Positions 27,506-36,579 of a stretch of 64,000 nt of DNA are shown one piece after another. The DNA lies in contig NZ_VDCZ01000015.1 of assembly GCF_006491645.1 (NCBI RefSeq), positions 1 to 64,000 of the forward strand. The letters are read 5' to 3'. The translations under genes and the position numbers were made by a program. This DNA comes from Flavobacterium profundi. GTDB lineage: Bacteria; Bacteroidota; Bacteroidia; Flavobacteriales; Flavobacteriaceae. Position 1 is the first letter of the stretch. Each line of letters begins with the position of its first letter. A model generated the notes under the pieces. It worked only from the letters and a program-made list of their open reading frames with translations. It made no database searches and was not told where the DNA came from.

Positions 27506-28876
27506 ATGAAAACTAAATTATCTTTATTATTTGTTATTGCAGCAGGATTTTTTGCAGAGGCACAAAACAATGAGGCTTGTACAGAAACATTAAGTTTAAT
27601 GGCATCTTCTGTAAAGGCTAAAGATCCAGCTGGATACGATTATTTAACAACGTTGAGAAAAGATTGTCCTTCTTTTGATAAAAGAGTTTATTCTTATGGA
27701 GAGTTTGCAATCAAACAAAAAATAGATCAAGCATCTGGAGCAGAAAAAGAAAAGTTTGTTCGTGACTTAATGAAATTTTATGATGAAAATTATAAATATT
27801 TCCCAAGTGAAGGTGCTGGTGTAGATATGAAAAAAGGACTTGCTTTATTTAATTATAAAGTAGGTACAAATCAAGAAGTTTTTAGTCTTTTTGATAAAGC
27901 GTTTACTTCTGACAAAGCAAACTTTGATTCTACTAGAGCGCTTTATGCTTACTTTGAAATCTTTGTTAAAGATTATGAAGCAGGAAACAAAGGAATCGAA
28001 TTGCAACAAGTTTTTGATAAATATGATGATATCTTAGAAAAATTAAACGGATTAGAAAAAGAGTTTTCTGACGCTAAAGATGTTTTAATTTCTAAAGAAG
28101 AGTCTGGTCAACAATTAGACAGCAAAGAAGCTAAAGCAAAAAGCAGATATGAAGGGAATTTAGAAGATATTGCTACCGTTACTTCTAGTATGGATGCTAT
28201 TATTGTTCAATTATCTACTTGTGATAAGTTAATCCCATTCTATCAAAAATCTTTTGAGCAAAACAAAACAAACAAAGTTTGGTTATTAAGAGCGGCAGAT
28301 CGTTTGGAAGCAAAAGAATGTGATGGAGATCCATTATTCTCTAAAATTTCTGAAGCTTTGTTAAAAGTAGATCCAAGTGCTCCAGCTTATGAAAAACAAG
28401 GAATTGTTGAATACCAAAAGAAAAATATTTCAAAAGCTGTAGAATATTTAAATAAAGCAGCAGAGATGTACACTGATAATTCTAAAAAAGCAAATGTGTA
28501 CATGAAGATTGCTTCGATTTATTCTAAATCTAACAAAAGTCAGTCTCGTAACTATGCTAAAAAAGCTTTAGCAGTTAAACCTTCATATGGTAAAGCTTAT
28601 TTATTAATTGCGCAATTATATGGAAGTAGCATTAATGATTGTGGTGGTGATCAATTTGAAAAAAGAGCCATGTATTGGTTAGCTGCAAACTATTGTGATA
28701 AAGCAGCGGCAGCTGATTCTTCTTTAAAAGCTACAGCAGCTAAAATGGCAGCTGGTTATAGAGCAGCAGCTCCATCAAAAACTGAAATTTTCAGTAACCC
28801 AAAAGGAAATATGTCAGGTAAGAGAATTGCTTTTGACTGTTGGGTTGGTGAAAGTGTAACAGTTCCTACCTTATAA
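27506..28876 (+). CDS. Exported tetratricopeptide-repeat protein
   Basis: 456 residues. A signal peptide (cleavage near AGFFAEAQ) is followed by helical sequence; the TPR-type repeats are clearest at about 295-375 (KQGIVEYQKKNISKAVEYLN and the next repeats). TPR domains mediate protein contacts, so it is probably a periplasmic scaffold. It lies 23 bp after the barrel gene and 1 bp before lptC, suggesting a joint role in outer-membrane or LPS assembly. This is inference from position. Confidence 0.8.
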   Translation: MKTKLSLLFVIAAGFFAEAQNNEACTETLSLMASSVKAKDPAGYDYLTTLRKDCPSFDKRVYSYGEFAIKQKIDQASGAEKEKFVRDLMKFYDENYKYFPSEGAGVDMKKGLALFNYKVGTNQEVFSLFDKAFTSDKANFDSTRALYAYFEIFVKDYEAGNKGIELQQVFDKYDDILEKLNGLEKEFSDAKDVLISKEESGQQLDSKEAKAKSRYEGNLEDIATVTSSMDAIIVQLSTCDKLIPFYQKSFEQNKTNKVWLLRAADRLEAKECDGDPLFSKISEALLKVDPSAPAYEKQGIVEYQKKNISKAVEYLNKAAEMYTDNSKKANVYMKIASIYSKSNKSQSRNYAKKALAVKPSYGKAYLLIAQLYGSSINDCGGDQFEKRAMYWLAANYCDKAAAADSSLKATAAKMAAGYRAAAPSKTEIFSNPKGNMSGKRIAFDCWVGESVTVPTL

Positions 28877-28877
28877 A

Positions 28878-29438
28878 ATGAATAAAAAAAATAGAAATAT
28901 ATTTAATATAGTCATGATACTTAGTGTCATGACTATATTTTTTTCATGTGAAGGTTCTTTAAAAGATGTGCAAAAATTCAATCGTTCCTCTTTTTTTCCT
29001 TCAGGCGAAGCAGATTCAATAAACTTAAAATATACCGATTCTGGAAAAGTAAAATCGATTCTTAGAAGTAAAAAAATGTTAGATTACAGTAACATTACGA
29101 ACGCTTTTACTGAATTCCCCCAAGGTGTAGTAGTGACTATGTTTGACGAAAACAATCAAATTACCACTATAGAGTCTGACTATGCTATTTCTTATAAAAA
29201 AACAGACATTATCGATCTACAAGGTAATGTAACCATCACTTCTCACGATGGTAAAAAATTAGAAACACAACAATTGTATTTCGACCAAAAAAACGAATGG
29301 TTTTTCACAGAGAAACACTTCAAATACTCTGACGGAACAGGTGGTTATCTTCAAGGTCCTGGTGTAGATTTTAGCAAGGATTTCAAGATTTTCAACATGC
29401 AAACTACCAATGGAGAAATAAATAACGTAGAGGAATAA
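28878..29438 (+). CDS. lptC: LPS export protein LptC, lipoprotein form
   Basis: The periplasmic bridge component of the Lpt machinery, which passes LPS from the LptB2FG complex to LptA. The 186-residue protein has an LptC-type beta-jellyroll pattern (TTIESDYAISYKKTDIIDLQ, then GNVTITSHDGKKLETQQLYF). The N-terminus looks like a lipoprotein signal with Cys24 in IFFSCEG, whereas E. coli LptC keeps a membrane helix. It follows the TPR gene by 1 bp. Confidence 0.88.
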   Translation: MNKKNRNIFNIVMILSVMTIFFSCEGSLKDVQKFNRSSFFPSGEADSINLKYTDSGKVKSILRSKKMLDYSNITNAFTEFPQGVVVTMFDENNQITTIESDYAISYKKTDIIDLQGNVTITSHDGKKLETQQLYFDQKNEWFFTEKHFKYSDGTGGYLQGPGVDFSKDFKIFNMQTTNGEINNVEE

Positions 29439-29490
29439 CAATAGTTACAGTATCGAATTTATTTATTATTTTTGGTGAAAATTAATTAAA

Positions 29491-29676
29491 ATGAAATATA
29501 CCAAGTATATTCAGTACGTGTACATTCTATTTGCTGTGTTTTTTATCTACGATGCATTTGTAAGATTTCAAAACAACGAGAACTTCACAATTAGTATTCT
29601 GTTTGCGCTTTTAGCCACTTTTATGTTCTTCTTTAAAAGAAGATTTTACAACAAATATAAAAACGGTCAAAAATAA
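29491..29676 (+). CDS. Small membrane protein after lptC
   Basis: 61 residues with two hydrophobic segments (about 7-22 and 33-47) and basic ends, so probably a small integral membrane protein. TATTTTTG at 29467-29474 would be a matching -7 promoter box, so it may have its own promoter. It is 3 bp before the CBS-domain gene and probably co-expressed with it. I do not recognise a family. Confidence 0.65.
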   Translation: MKYTKYIQYVYILFAVFFIYDAFVRFQNNENFTISILFALLATFMFFFKRRFYNKYKNGQK

Positions 29677-29679
29677 AGT

Positions 29680-30948
29680 ATGGAAATAGCCATCATTGTT
29701 ATTTGCTTACTTTTATCAGCCTTTTTTTCAGGCATGGAAATCGCATATGTTTCTTCCAACAAAGTTTTCTTATCTATAGAGAAGAAACAAAACAATTTCA
29801 ATGCAAAAATTTTATCAAAACTAACTGAAAAGCCTTCCCAGTTTATTACAGCTATGTTGGTGGGTAATAATGTGGTTTTGGTAATTTACGGAATCTATTC
29901 TGGAGATTTGTTAATGCATTGGATCACTTCTATCGAGTATCATTTCTCTCCTTTTGTAAGTCTTTTGTTGCAAACTATTTTGTCTACTGCTATTATTTTG
30001 ATGACGGCTGAATTTTTACCAAAAGTGTTTTTTCAAATTTATGCCAACTCTTTCATCAAATTGTTTGCTGCACCAGCTTATTTGTTTTATCAATTGTTTT
30101 ATTGGGTTTCCAAATTCATTATTTGGATTTCTGATTTTATTTTAAAAAGATTCTTTAAAACAGATGGTGATCAGGTTCAAGATTATTTTAGCAAGGTAGA
30201 ATTAGGCAATTATATTAGTGAACAAATGAATAGTATTTCTGATGAAGATGAAATTGATTCTGAAATACAAATTTTTCAAAACGCACTTGAATTTTCTGAC
30301 TTAAAAGCAAGAGATATCATGACGCCTCGTACAGAAATTTCAGGTTTAGACATTTTAGATACGGTGGCCGAATTGAAAGAATTATTTGTTAGTACAGGTT
30401 ATTCTAAAATTGTGGTGTACCAAAATTCCATAGATGATATTTTGGGGTATGTGCATTCTTTTGAATTGTTCAAAAAACCCAAAACGATTAAATCGGTCAT
30501 GATTCCAATTGAATATGTGCCAGAAACTATTTATATCAAAGATTTATTAGACATCTTAACAAAAAAACGAAAAAGTATGGCTGTTATTTTGGATGAATAC
30601 GGTGGTACTTCAGGAATTATTACTGTGGAAGATATTATTGAAGAGCTTTTTGGAGAAATTGAAGATGAACATGATTTAGATGAGGAATTGATAGATGAAA
30701 AAATTGAAGAAGATGTATATTTATTCTCTGCAAGGTTAGATGTAGAGTTTATCAATCAAAAATACAATTTAGATATTCCTGAAAATGATTCGTATAGTAC
30801 TTTAGGTGGTTTTATTGTGCATAATACCAAAGAAATTCCTCAAAATAAAGAAAAAATAAAGATTGAAAACTTTGAAATTACCATTCATTCTGCCTCAAAT
30901 AAAAAGATAGAATTGGTTCGACTTTCCATCTTAGAAGAAAAACAATAA
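29680..30948 (+). CDS. CNNM/CorC-type membrane protein with CBS domains
   Basis: A member of the HlyC/CorC (CNNM transmembrane) family, 422 residues. The N-terminal CNNM membrane domain (about residues 1-150, starting LLLSAFFSGMEIAYVSSN) is followed by a paired CBS module (about 205-330; RDIMTPRTEISGLD and AVILDEYGGTSGIITVEDI) and a C-terminal transporter-associated domain. Relatives take part in magnesium or cobalt efflux. In flavobacteria the gliding protein GldE is also of this family, but no gld genes are nearby, so I do not use that name. Confidence 0.9.
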   Translation: MEIAIIVICLLLSAFFSGMEIAYVSSNKVFLSIEKKQNNFNAKILSKLTEKPSQFITAMLVGNNVVLVIYGIYSGDLLMHWITSIEYHFSPFVSLLLQTILSTAIILMTAEFLPKVFFQIYANSFIKLFAAPAYLFYQLFYWVSKFIIWISDFILKRFFKTDGDQVQDYFSKVELGNYISEQMNSISDEDEIDSEIQIFQNALEFSDLKARDIMTPRTEISGLDILDTVAELKELFVSTGYSKIVVYQNSIDDILGYVHSFELFKKPKTIKSVMIPIEYVPETIYIKDLLDILTKKRKSMAVILDEYGGTSGIITVEDIIEELFGEIEDEHDLDEELIDEKIEEDVYLFSARLDVEFINQKYNLDIPENDSYSTLGGFIVHNTKEIPQNKEKIKIENFEITIHSASNKKIELVRLSILEEKQ

Positions 30949-31010
30949 AGAAATCGTAAAAAATTAATAGAAATTATAACTTTTCTATTTTATTATTAAA
31001 TAGATAATTG

Positions 31011-31018
31011 TATTTTCG
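31011..31018 (+). promoter_or_regulatory. Possible -7 promoter box of the PpiD-like gene
   Basis: TATTTTCG differs from TAnnTTTG by one base and lies 26 bp before the start codon. It is weak evidence alone. Confidence 0.3.
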
Positions 31019-31044
31019 CCCACTGAATTAAATTAATATACAAA

Positions 31045-33138
31045 ATGGCAGTTTTAAATAATATTAGAAAACGTTCTGGATTACTTATCATTATTATTGG
31101 TTTTGCATTATTTGCATTCTTAATTCCAGAGTTATTTAAAAGTGGTTTTAGCATAAATAATAACAACATTGGTGAAGTGAATGGAACAGACATCAATGGT
31201 CAAGAGTTTATGAAGAAAACAGCTCAACTTGAAAAACAAAGTCAACAAGGGCAAATGAGTGCTACACAAGCAATGAACTCTGTTTGGGAACAAGAAGTAA
31301 GAAGTATCATTGTAAAAGAGCAAATTGAAAAAATAGGATTAGGAATTGGAGAAGAGCAATTAATTAATGTAATTAAAGCCAATCCATATTTCGCTCAAAA
31401 TCCACAGTTTTTAAATGAAGCGGGAACTTTTGATGAAAATAAATTGAAAGAGTTTATAAAATCTATGCAAAATGATCCAAACCAAGACCGTTTGGTACAA
31501 TGGAATGAATTTGAAGATCAAGTTGAAAAATCAGCTGTTGAGCAATTGTATTACAATATGCTTAAAGGTGGAATTTATACAACACAAGCAGAAGGTAAAT
31601 TCAAACATGTTTTAGATACTAAAAAAGTAGATTTCGATTATGTAACCGTAGCTTTCTCAACAGTAAATGATGAAGAAGTTAAAGTTTCTGATGATGAAAT
31701 TATGGCTTACATGAAGAAAAATCCTAAAAAATACAAATCTGATCCAACAAGAAACATTGATTATGTATTTTTTGAAAACAAACCTTCTCAAAAAGACGAG
31801 AAAGATTTAGAAACACAATTCTATGGTTATATTAATGGAAGTGTGGATGGTAACGATACTGTTCCAAGTTTCAAAAATGTGAAAGTAGAAAATGTTGCCG
31901 CTTTTGTAAATAAAGAATCTGAAACGCCATTTGATTCCACATATGTAACAAAAAACAATCTTCCAGTTGAATTCCAAGAGCAATTATTTAACTTATCTAC
32001 AGGTGAAGTTTTTGGTCCTTATGTTAACAATGGAACTCAATCTTTGTCTAGAATGATGGGAAGAAAATCAAATGCAGGAGCTAAAGCAAGTCACATTTTA
32101 TTGGCTTACGAAGGTGCACAAAGTTCTTCTGCTACGAGAACAAAAGAAGAAGCGCAAGCTTTAGCTAATTCTTTGATGGCTCAAGTAAAAGCAGACCCAA
32201 ACAGTTTTGCAGCATTAGCTTTAGCAAACTCTGATGATCCAGGATCAAAAAATAATGGTGGTGAATATGACAATATTACTCCAGGTCAAATGGTACCAAC
32301 ATTCAACGACTTTGTATTCAACAATCCTGTAGGAAGTTTAGGAGTAGTTGAAACAGATTTTGGTTTCCACGTAATTAAAGTATTAGCAAAATACGATGCG
32401 GTTCAATTAGCTACTATTACTAAAAAAGTAGAGCCTTCTGATAAAACTATCGATGACAATTACAATACGGCAAGTAAGTTTGAATCGGATGCAACGGACA
32501 AAAACTTTGAAGAAGTTGCTAAAAATGCAAAAGCAACGATTGTACCAGCAAACAACTTAAGACCATCTGACGAGTATGTTCAAGGTTTAGGAGCTCAAAG
32601 AGAAATTGTACGTTGGGCATTTAATGACGAAACAAACAAAGGAGATATCAAACGTTTTGAAACTGCTAAAGGTTTTGTTGTTGCAACGTTAAAAGATAAG
32701 AATGAAACAGGTTTATTAAGCATGGAAATTGCAAGACAATCGGTAGGTTCTATCTTAAGAAATGAGAAAAAAGCAGAAGCGATTAAAAAGAAAATGAACG
32801 GAACTACATTAGAAAATGTAGCGAAAGCAACAGGAGGTTCTGTAAACACTGCAACTGATGTAGCTTTAGGAAACCCAACCATTATGAATATCGGGGCTGA
32901 ACCAAAAGTAGTAGGTACTGCTTTTGATTTAGAAGCTGGAAAAACTTCTGGATTAGTTGTAGGTAACAGTGGTGTATTCATGGTTAAAACTAAAAAAGTA
33001 ACCAATGCTCCAGAAACTAAAGACTTCTCTAACTTGGTAAGCCAAAAACAAATGCAAGAAGCAAATTCAGCACAACAAAGAGCGTATCAAGCATTAAAAG
33101 ACAAAGCAGATATTACCGATAACAGAGGTAAATACTAA
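31045..33138 (+). CDS. PpiD/SurA-type peptidyl-prolyl isomerase, membrane-anchored
   Basis: A periplasmic folding chaperone anchored in the inner membrane. A single N-terminal membrane helix (about residues 11-33) leads into the SurA N-terminal-like chaperone region, then a parvulin-type rotamase domain (about 345-455; motifs ASHILLAY, NNGGEYDNI and DFGFHVIKV), then a long C-terminal region. The length of 697 residues fits Bacteroidota PpiD homologues. It is transcribed alone and ends at a strong terminator. Confidence 0.92.
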   Translation: MAVLNNIRKRSGLLIIIIGFALFAFLIPELFKSGFSINNNNIGEVNGTDINGQEFMKKTAQLEKQSQQGQMSATQAMNSVWEQEVRSIIVKEQIEKIGLGIGEEQLINVIKANPYFAQNPQFLNEAGTFDENKLKEFIKSMQNDPNQDRLVQWNEFEDQVEKSAVEQLYYNMLKGGIYTTQAEGKFKHVLDTKKVDFDYVTVAFSTVNDEEVKVSDDEIMAYMKKNPKKYKSDPTRNIDYVFFENKPSQKDEKDLETQFYGYINGSVDGNDTVPSFKNVKVENVAAFVNKESETPFDSTYVTKNNLPVEFQEQLFNLSTGEVFGPYVNNGTQSLSRMMGRKSNAGAKASHILLAYEGAQSSSATRTKEEAQALANSLMAQVKADPNSFAALALANSDDPGSKNNGGEYDNITPGQMVPTFNDFVFNNPVGSLGVVETDFGFHVIKVLAKYDAVQLATITKKVEPSDKTIDDNYNTASKFESDATDKNFEEVAKNAKATIVPANNLRPSDEYVQGLGAQREIVRWAFNDETNKGDIKRFETAKGFVVATLKDKNETGLLSMEIARQSVGSILRNEKKAEAIKKKMNGTTLENVAKATGGSVNTATDVALGNPTIMNIGAEPKVVGTAFDLEAGKTSGLVVGNSGVFMVKTKKVTNAPETKDFSNLVSQKQMQEANSAQQRAYQALKDKADITDNRGKY

Positions 33139-33158
33139 TAAAGATCTATTTCTTACAT

Positions 33159-33195
33159 AAAAAAGCCCTTACAGATTGTAAGGGCTTTTTTATGT
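33159..33195 (+). terminator. Strong intrinsic terminator after the PpiD-like gene
   Basis: A perfect 15-bp stem: AAAAAAGCCCTTACA (33159-33173), loop GAT, TGTAAGGGCTTTTTT (33177-33191). From here to the start of array 2 (33435) I see no gene or other clear structure. Confidence 0.93.
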
Positions 33196-33434
33196 TTTAA
33201 CAGTTTCAATTGAATCGTTGTTTTATCTTTGAATTCATCATTGTTCCAAAAAGAATTAAAACAGCTTAAAATCGCTTTTAAATAACAAATAATGCTATGG
33301 TTTGATAGTGTTACAAATGAATATATGTAAGTTGTCTTGTTCTTTATTTTATTTGATTATTGAAACAGAAATATAAAGTGCGTTATTTCTCTTTTCCAAT
33401 TGAAAGATTCGCTACCCTGAATCTTCAATTTTGT

Positions 33435-33685
33435 GCAGTAGCGGTGCAACAGTCATACTACTACAGTATGTGACTTTGTTTACAAGTGCAAGAAGGCATA
33501 CTCCTACAGTATTTTTCAAATTTACAAGTGCAAGAGAGTATACTCCTACAGTATTTTTAAAATTTACAAGTGTAAGAAGGCATATTCCTATAGTATTTTT
33601 CAAATTTACAAGTGCAACAGAGCACATTACTACTGTAAGTGATACTAGTTACAAGTGTAGTAGTGTAGGTTACAATAGTAAATGC
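33435..33685 (+). repeat. Repeat array 2: degenerate 42-43 bp tandem units
   Basis: Units start at 33481, 33523, 33565, 33607 and 33650 (spacing 42, 42, 42, 43), with a diverged leading unit from 33435 that matches the head of array 1. Most units hold the dyad ATACT-CCTAC-AGTAT or a close variant; the last units hold TTAC-N4-GTAA type dyads. Because 42 is a multiple of three, both strands show open frames with 14-residue repeats, but I judge these as by-products since arrays 1 and 3 break frame. Confidence 0.9.
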
Positions 33686-33736
33686 TTAAAAGACCGTTTT
33701 GCTTTAGATAGGTAGAGATGAGTTTTTTAAAATAAC

Positions 33737-33766
33737 AAAAGCCACAGTGAAGTGGCTTTTTGTTTT
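33737..33766 (+). terminator. Terminator-like hairpin closing array 2
   Basis: AAAAGCCAC (33737-33745), loop AGTGAA, GTGGCTTTT (33752-33760), T-rich tail. The block from about 33727 onward, through TTTTATATACTTTGCG, matches the end of array 1 almost base for base. Confidence 0.75.
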
Positions 33767-33834
33767 ATATACTTTGCGGGCACGGATTATACCCGAGGCT
33801 TTAGCCAAATTGACGAAGTAAATCCGATATTGAT

Positions 33835-34317
33835 CTAACTATCTCTAACTATTGGTTTATCAAAAAATAATGATAATTTCTCTGCAATAATCAAAGCATC
33901 TTTTTCTGTTAACCTTCTCTTAATTATGTAATCGTGAGAGTTTAAATACCTGCTTAAATATACTTTCCAACCACTTTCAAACTGATTTATACTGTAAGCT
34001 ATATTTACAGATTCAATATTTGAAATTTTACAAAAAAACTTATTATTAATAAATAAATCAGCTTTATTAATAGTTAATTTGTGGGATTTGTTTTTATTCC
34101 ATTCGTAAAACTTATTGAATGTTAAATACATTAACAAAATGAATAAAATAATTAAATAAATCCAAATATCTATTAATACATCTAATTTTATTTTAAAAAT
34201 TAGAAAAGTAAATATAATAACAGAAAATAAAAAAGAAAAAACTGTAGATTTACTATCAAAAAAAAAATTGATTATTATTTCTTTATCATTAATTACTCTA
34301 ATTTCATACTCTTTCAT
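33835..34317 (-). CDS. Membrane protein, possible immunity partner of the RHS tip
   Basis: 160 residues. Two membrane helices (about residues 27-46 and 50-66) are followed by a soluble domain rich in strands. I recognise no named family. It starts 4 bp after the stop of the orphan RHS gene, the usual place of an immunity gene in polymorphic toxin systems, and it is AT-rich like that gene. A membrane-bound immunity protein would fit a toxin acting at the inner membrane. Function is inferred from position only. Confidence 0.6.
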   Translation of the reverse strand: MKEYEIRVINDKEIIINFFFDSKSTVFSFLFSVIIFTFLIFKIKLDVLIDIWIYLIILFILLMYLTFNKFYEWNKNKSHKLTINKADLFINNKFFCKISNIESVNIAYSINQFESGWKVYLSRYLNSHDYIIKRRLTEKDALIIAEKLSLFFDKPIVRDS

Positions 34318-34321
34318 AATA

Positions 34322-35302
34322 CTAAAATTCTGAATTAAATATCTGTACTGCTTTTTTTGCAGCTTGAGTTTTATCTGCTGGAGCTGTTAAATCTATATTT
34401 GTTTGTTTCAAAATCTCATCAAAAAGTTCTTTACCTTTTATACCTTTATTGACAATAGCATCAATAGTCTCAAAAGTTTTTTTCCTATCAATATCTTTCA
34501 TTTTATAAGTTTGGAAAACAAATATTGTTATTTTGTTCATCATATCTCCATTTTCCATATTGTCATTATTAAAGATTCTTATTACAGTTTCTTCAAATGC
34601 ATTATCTATAAGCCAACCTTTAAAAATCTCAGATCCAGTTTGAGCTCTCCCCATCGAAACTAAACTAAGAACACCTTCGGCTATTTTAATTCCTTTGCCA
34701 AAATTATCAAGTTTTTCTTTGGTCATCATGTCTTCACCAGTCATTGCCTCAACTAATGCCCCAGTTCCAAGTGGGTTTTTTTGCATAAATTTAGCTAACC
34801 AATATGCTCCAGGATTGTCTTTTTCAAATTTTTCTTCTTTGTTTAATCCAGTTCCTTTGCGAATTGAATAACTCGTAATACCTTTAAATGTAGTTTTGTT
34901 CTCTTCTGGTGATAAACCATCATCATAACTAACGTAAGCATTTATATGCATAACATCTCTTGTTATTCCTTTTATATCTTCATCTGTCTTTATTTCCATT
35001 TTATATGTTCCTGCTTCATAGTACTTACCTTTAAATTTTTTGTAGAAATGAAAAATTATTTCAATATCACCTTTATTGTCGACTTTAAAAATAGGTGAAT
35101 TTCCGGATGTTGAATATCCACTAGTAGATGGCGTAACCGAATTTAATTTATCAATGCTAAAAAATCTCCCAACTCTAGGGTCTAACATTCTAGATCCAAA
35201 ATCATAACTATTATCATTACCTTTCAACTCATCGTCTTTTTCCATTCCATTAAAGCCGTAACGGTAAGCTGGGCTTGAGTAAGTGCGTCCTGGCAAGGTC
35301 AT
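34322..35302 (-). CDS. Orphan RHS C-terminal tip, putative polymorphic toxin
   Basis: The first 75 residues are the end of an RHS repeat-associated core (YRYGFNGMEKDDELKG, FGSRMLDPRVGRFFSID). The frame is open for 12 more codons upstream, reading YYFKPIDYYPFG, before a TAG at 35341-35339. So the long RHS body is missing and this is a displaced tip, not a full secreted protein. The variable C-terminal part (about 80-326) has no motif I recognise; such tips are usually toxins. The ATG at 35302 falls inside the RHS core, so whether it is translated is uncertain. The following gene may encode immunity. Confidence 0.75.
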   Translation of the reverse strand: MTLPGRTYSSPAYRYGFNGMEKDDELKGNDNSYDFGSRMLDPRVGRFFSIDKLNSVTPSTSGYSTSGNSPIFKVDNKGDIEIIFHFYKKFKGKYYEAGTYKMEIKTDEDIKGITRDVMHINAYVSYDDGLSPEENKTTFKGITSYSIRKGTGLNKEEKFEKDNPGAYWLAKFMQKNPLGTGALVEAMTGEDMMTKEKLDNFGKGIKIAEGVLSLVSMGRAQTGSEIFKGWLIDNAFEETVIRIFNNDNMENGDMMNKITIFVFQTYKMKDIDRKKTFETIDAIVNKGIKGKELFDEILKQTNIDLTAPADKTQAAKKAVQIFNSEF

Positions 35303-35514
35303 TCCAAAAGGATAGTAGTCAATTGGTTTGAAATAGTACTATTTTCAATACTTTTAGTAATTTTAAAAATGCTGAAAATGGCACTTTTTTGCTGTTTTCG
35401 ACACTTTTTGAACCACTTTTTAAGCAAAAATTAGGCTGTTTTTTGGGCTGTTTATAAGAACGTTTTGTCTCTCAAAGATAAGACTTTTTTAAAATGGTTT
35501 TTGCGTGTTTCAGA

Positions 35515-35946
35515 TTAATTGTATACGCGTAAAGTGCTTGAGTTTACTTGTTGAACTCGATATTGTTTCATCGGATATTGCTTGCCTTGGGCTTGACCTG
35601 TAAAGAAACTATATTCTGCATCATCACAAGCGCAAACGGCTTTAATACCATTAATAGTCATAGTAGAACAAGAACTCAAAGGTTGGTTTGGGCAAGCCGC
35701 ATCAAACGCTACATAATTATTGCTTCCCGCATTAAAAACAAATACACCTCTTACACCAGCTGCACCATTATCAATATAAACCGAATTACTTACAAATTGT
35801 AAGTTATTGTATTCTGGTAAATTCAGATTGATAGTTAAATCAACCGGATAATTTGGTAAATAGGGATTGTTGTTGTTTATTCCATTGTCTTTACTGCAAC
35901 TTAAAAAAAGTGCGATAAATAAAGAGAAAATCAGGTATCTTTTCAT
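35515..35946 (-). CDS. Rieske-like lipoprotein lacking the histidine ligands
   Basis: 143 residues. The lipobox ends at Cys17 (LFLSCSKD). The second half resembles a Rieske [2Fe-2S] fold: ACPNQP stands where CxH is expected, CACDDAEYSF where CxxH-G-SxF is expected, then TGQ and QYRVQ. The two histidines are replaced by Asn and Asp, so a normal Rieske cluster is unlikely. It is a single gene on the minus strand, 173 bp from the RHS remnant. It may be a structural or metal-free relative; the likeness is by eye only. Confidence 0.65.
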   Translation of the reverse strand: MKRYLIFSLFIALFLSCSKDNGINNNNPYLPNYPVDLTINLNLPEYNNLQFVSNSVYIDNGAAGVRGVFVFNAGSNNYVAFDAACPNQPLSSCSTMTINGIKAVCACDDAEYSFFTGQAQGKQYPMKQYRVQQVNSSTLRVYN

Positions 35947-36038
35947 TTTTTAGGATGGATTTTAAATTTCAAATTTAATTTATTTAATTTTGACTCACTA
36001 AAAAACCGTCATAAATTAATTTTAAAAAAAATAATTAT

Positions 36039-36077
36039 TACCTTTGCGTAAAGGAATCCCATCAAATGGGATTCTTT
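36039..36077 (+). promoter_or_regulatory. greA promoter with a hairpin at the predicted 5' end
   Basis: TACCTTTG at 36039-36046 matches the -7 consensus exactly. About 4 bp further on lies the stem GAATCCCAT-CAA-ATGGGATTC (36054-36074), extended by A/T pairs. The transcript would begin at or near this hairpin, which ends 24 nt before the ATG. It could protect the RNA end or mediate control. The box and stem are seen; the role is inferred. Confidence 0.6.
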
Positions 36078-36100
36078 CTATTTATATAAACGATGAAGTT

Positions 36101-36577
36101 ATGAGCACAGTATCTTATTACACAGCAGAAGGATTAAAAAAACTTAGAGAAGAATTAGATCAATTAAAAAGTATAGAACGTCCAAAAGCATCACAAGCAA
36201 TTGCGGAAGCGAGAGATAAAGGCGATTTGTCTGAAAATGCGGAATACGATGCCGCAAAAGAAGCACAAGGTCTTTTAGAAATGAAAATTGCTAAAATGGA
36301 AGAATTAGTGGCAAATGCTCGTTTAATTGACGAGTCTCAATTGGATGTTTCTAAAGCTTTGGTGTTATCTACCGTTAAAATTAAAAACCAAACAAACGGG
36401 ATGGAGATGAAATATACTTTAGTTGCAGAAAGTGAAGCAGATTTAAAGTCTGGAAAAATTTCTGTAACATCTCCAATTGGGAAAGGTTTGTTAGGTAAAA
36501 AAGTAGGTGAAATTGCCGAAATAAAAGTGCCCAATGGGACTTTAAATTTTGAAGTATTAGAAATTACAAGAGATTAA
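36101..36577 (+). CDS. greA: Transcription elongation factor GreA
   Basis: Rescues backtracked RNA polymerase by stimulating transcript cleavage. It has the N-terminal coiled coil (LKKLREELDQLKSIERPKAS and ARDKGDLSENAEYDAAKEAQ, with the acidic tip residues) and the C-terminal FKBP-like domain (ISVTSPIGKGLLGKKVGEIA). The ATG at 36101 starts the standard N-terminus (MSTVSYYTAEGLKKL), giving 158 residues; an upstream start at 36044 would include the leader hairpin. The HIT gene follows after 2 bp. Confidence 0.95.
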   Translation: MSTVSYYTAEGLKKLREELDQLKSIERPKASQAIAEARDKGDLSENAEYDAAKEAQGLLEMKIAKMEELVANARLIDESQLDVSKALVLSTVKIKNQTNGMEMKYTLVAESEADLKSGKISVTSPIGKGLLGKKVGEIAEIKVPNGTLNFEVLEITRD

Positions 36578-36579
36578 AT

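Noticed and set aside
29680..30948. Gliding motility protein GldE
   Set aside because: GldE belongs to the same CBS-domain family, but no gliding gene such as gldD is adjacent, so only the family is named.
32595..33005. Long open frame antisense to the PpiD-like gene
   Set aside because: It lies fully within a well-supported coding gene, has no homologous domain and is a by-product of codon bias.
33412..33715. Open frames on both strands across repeat array 2 encoding 14-residue repeats
   Set aside because: The frames exist because the unit length is 42 bp, a multiple of three. Arrays 1 and 3 contain 43-bp units that break the frame, and neither frame has a recognisable domain.
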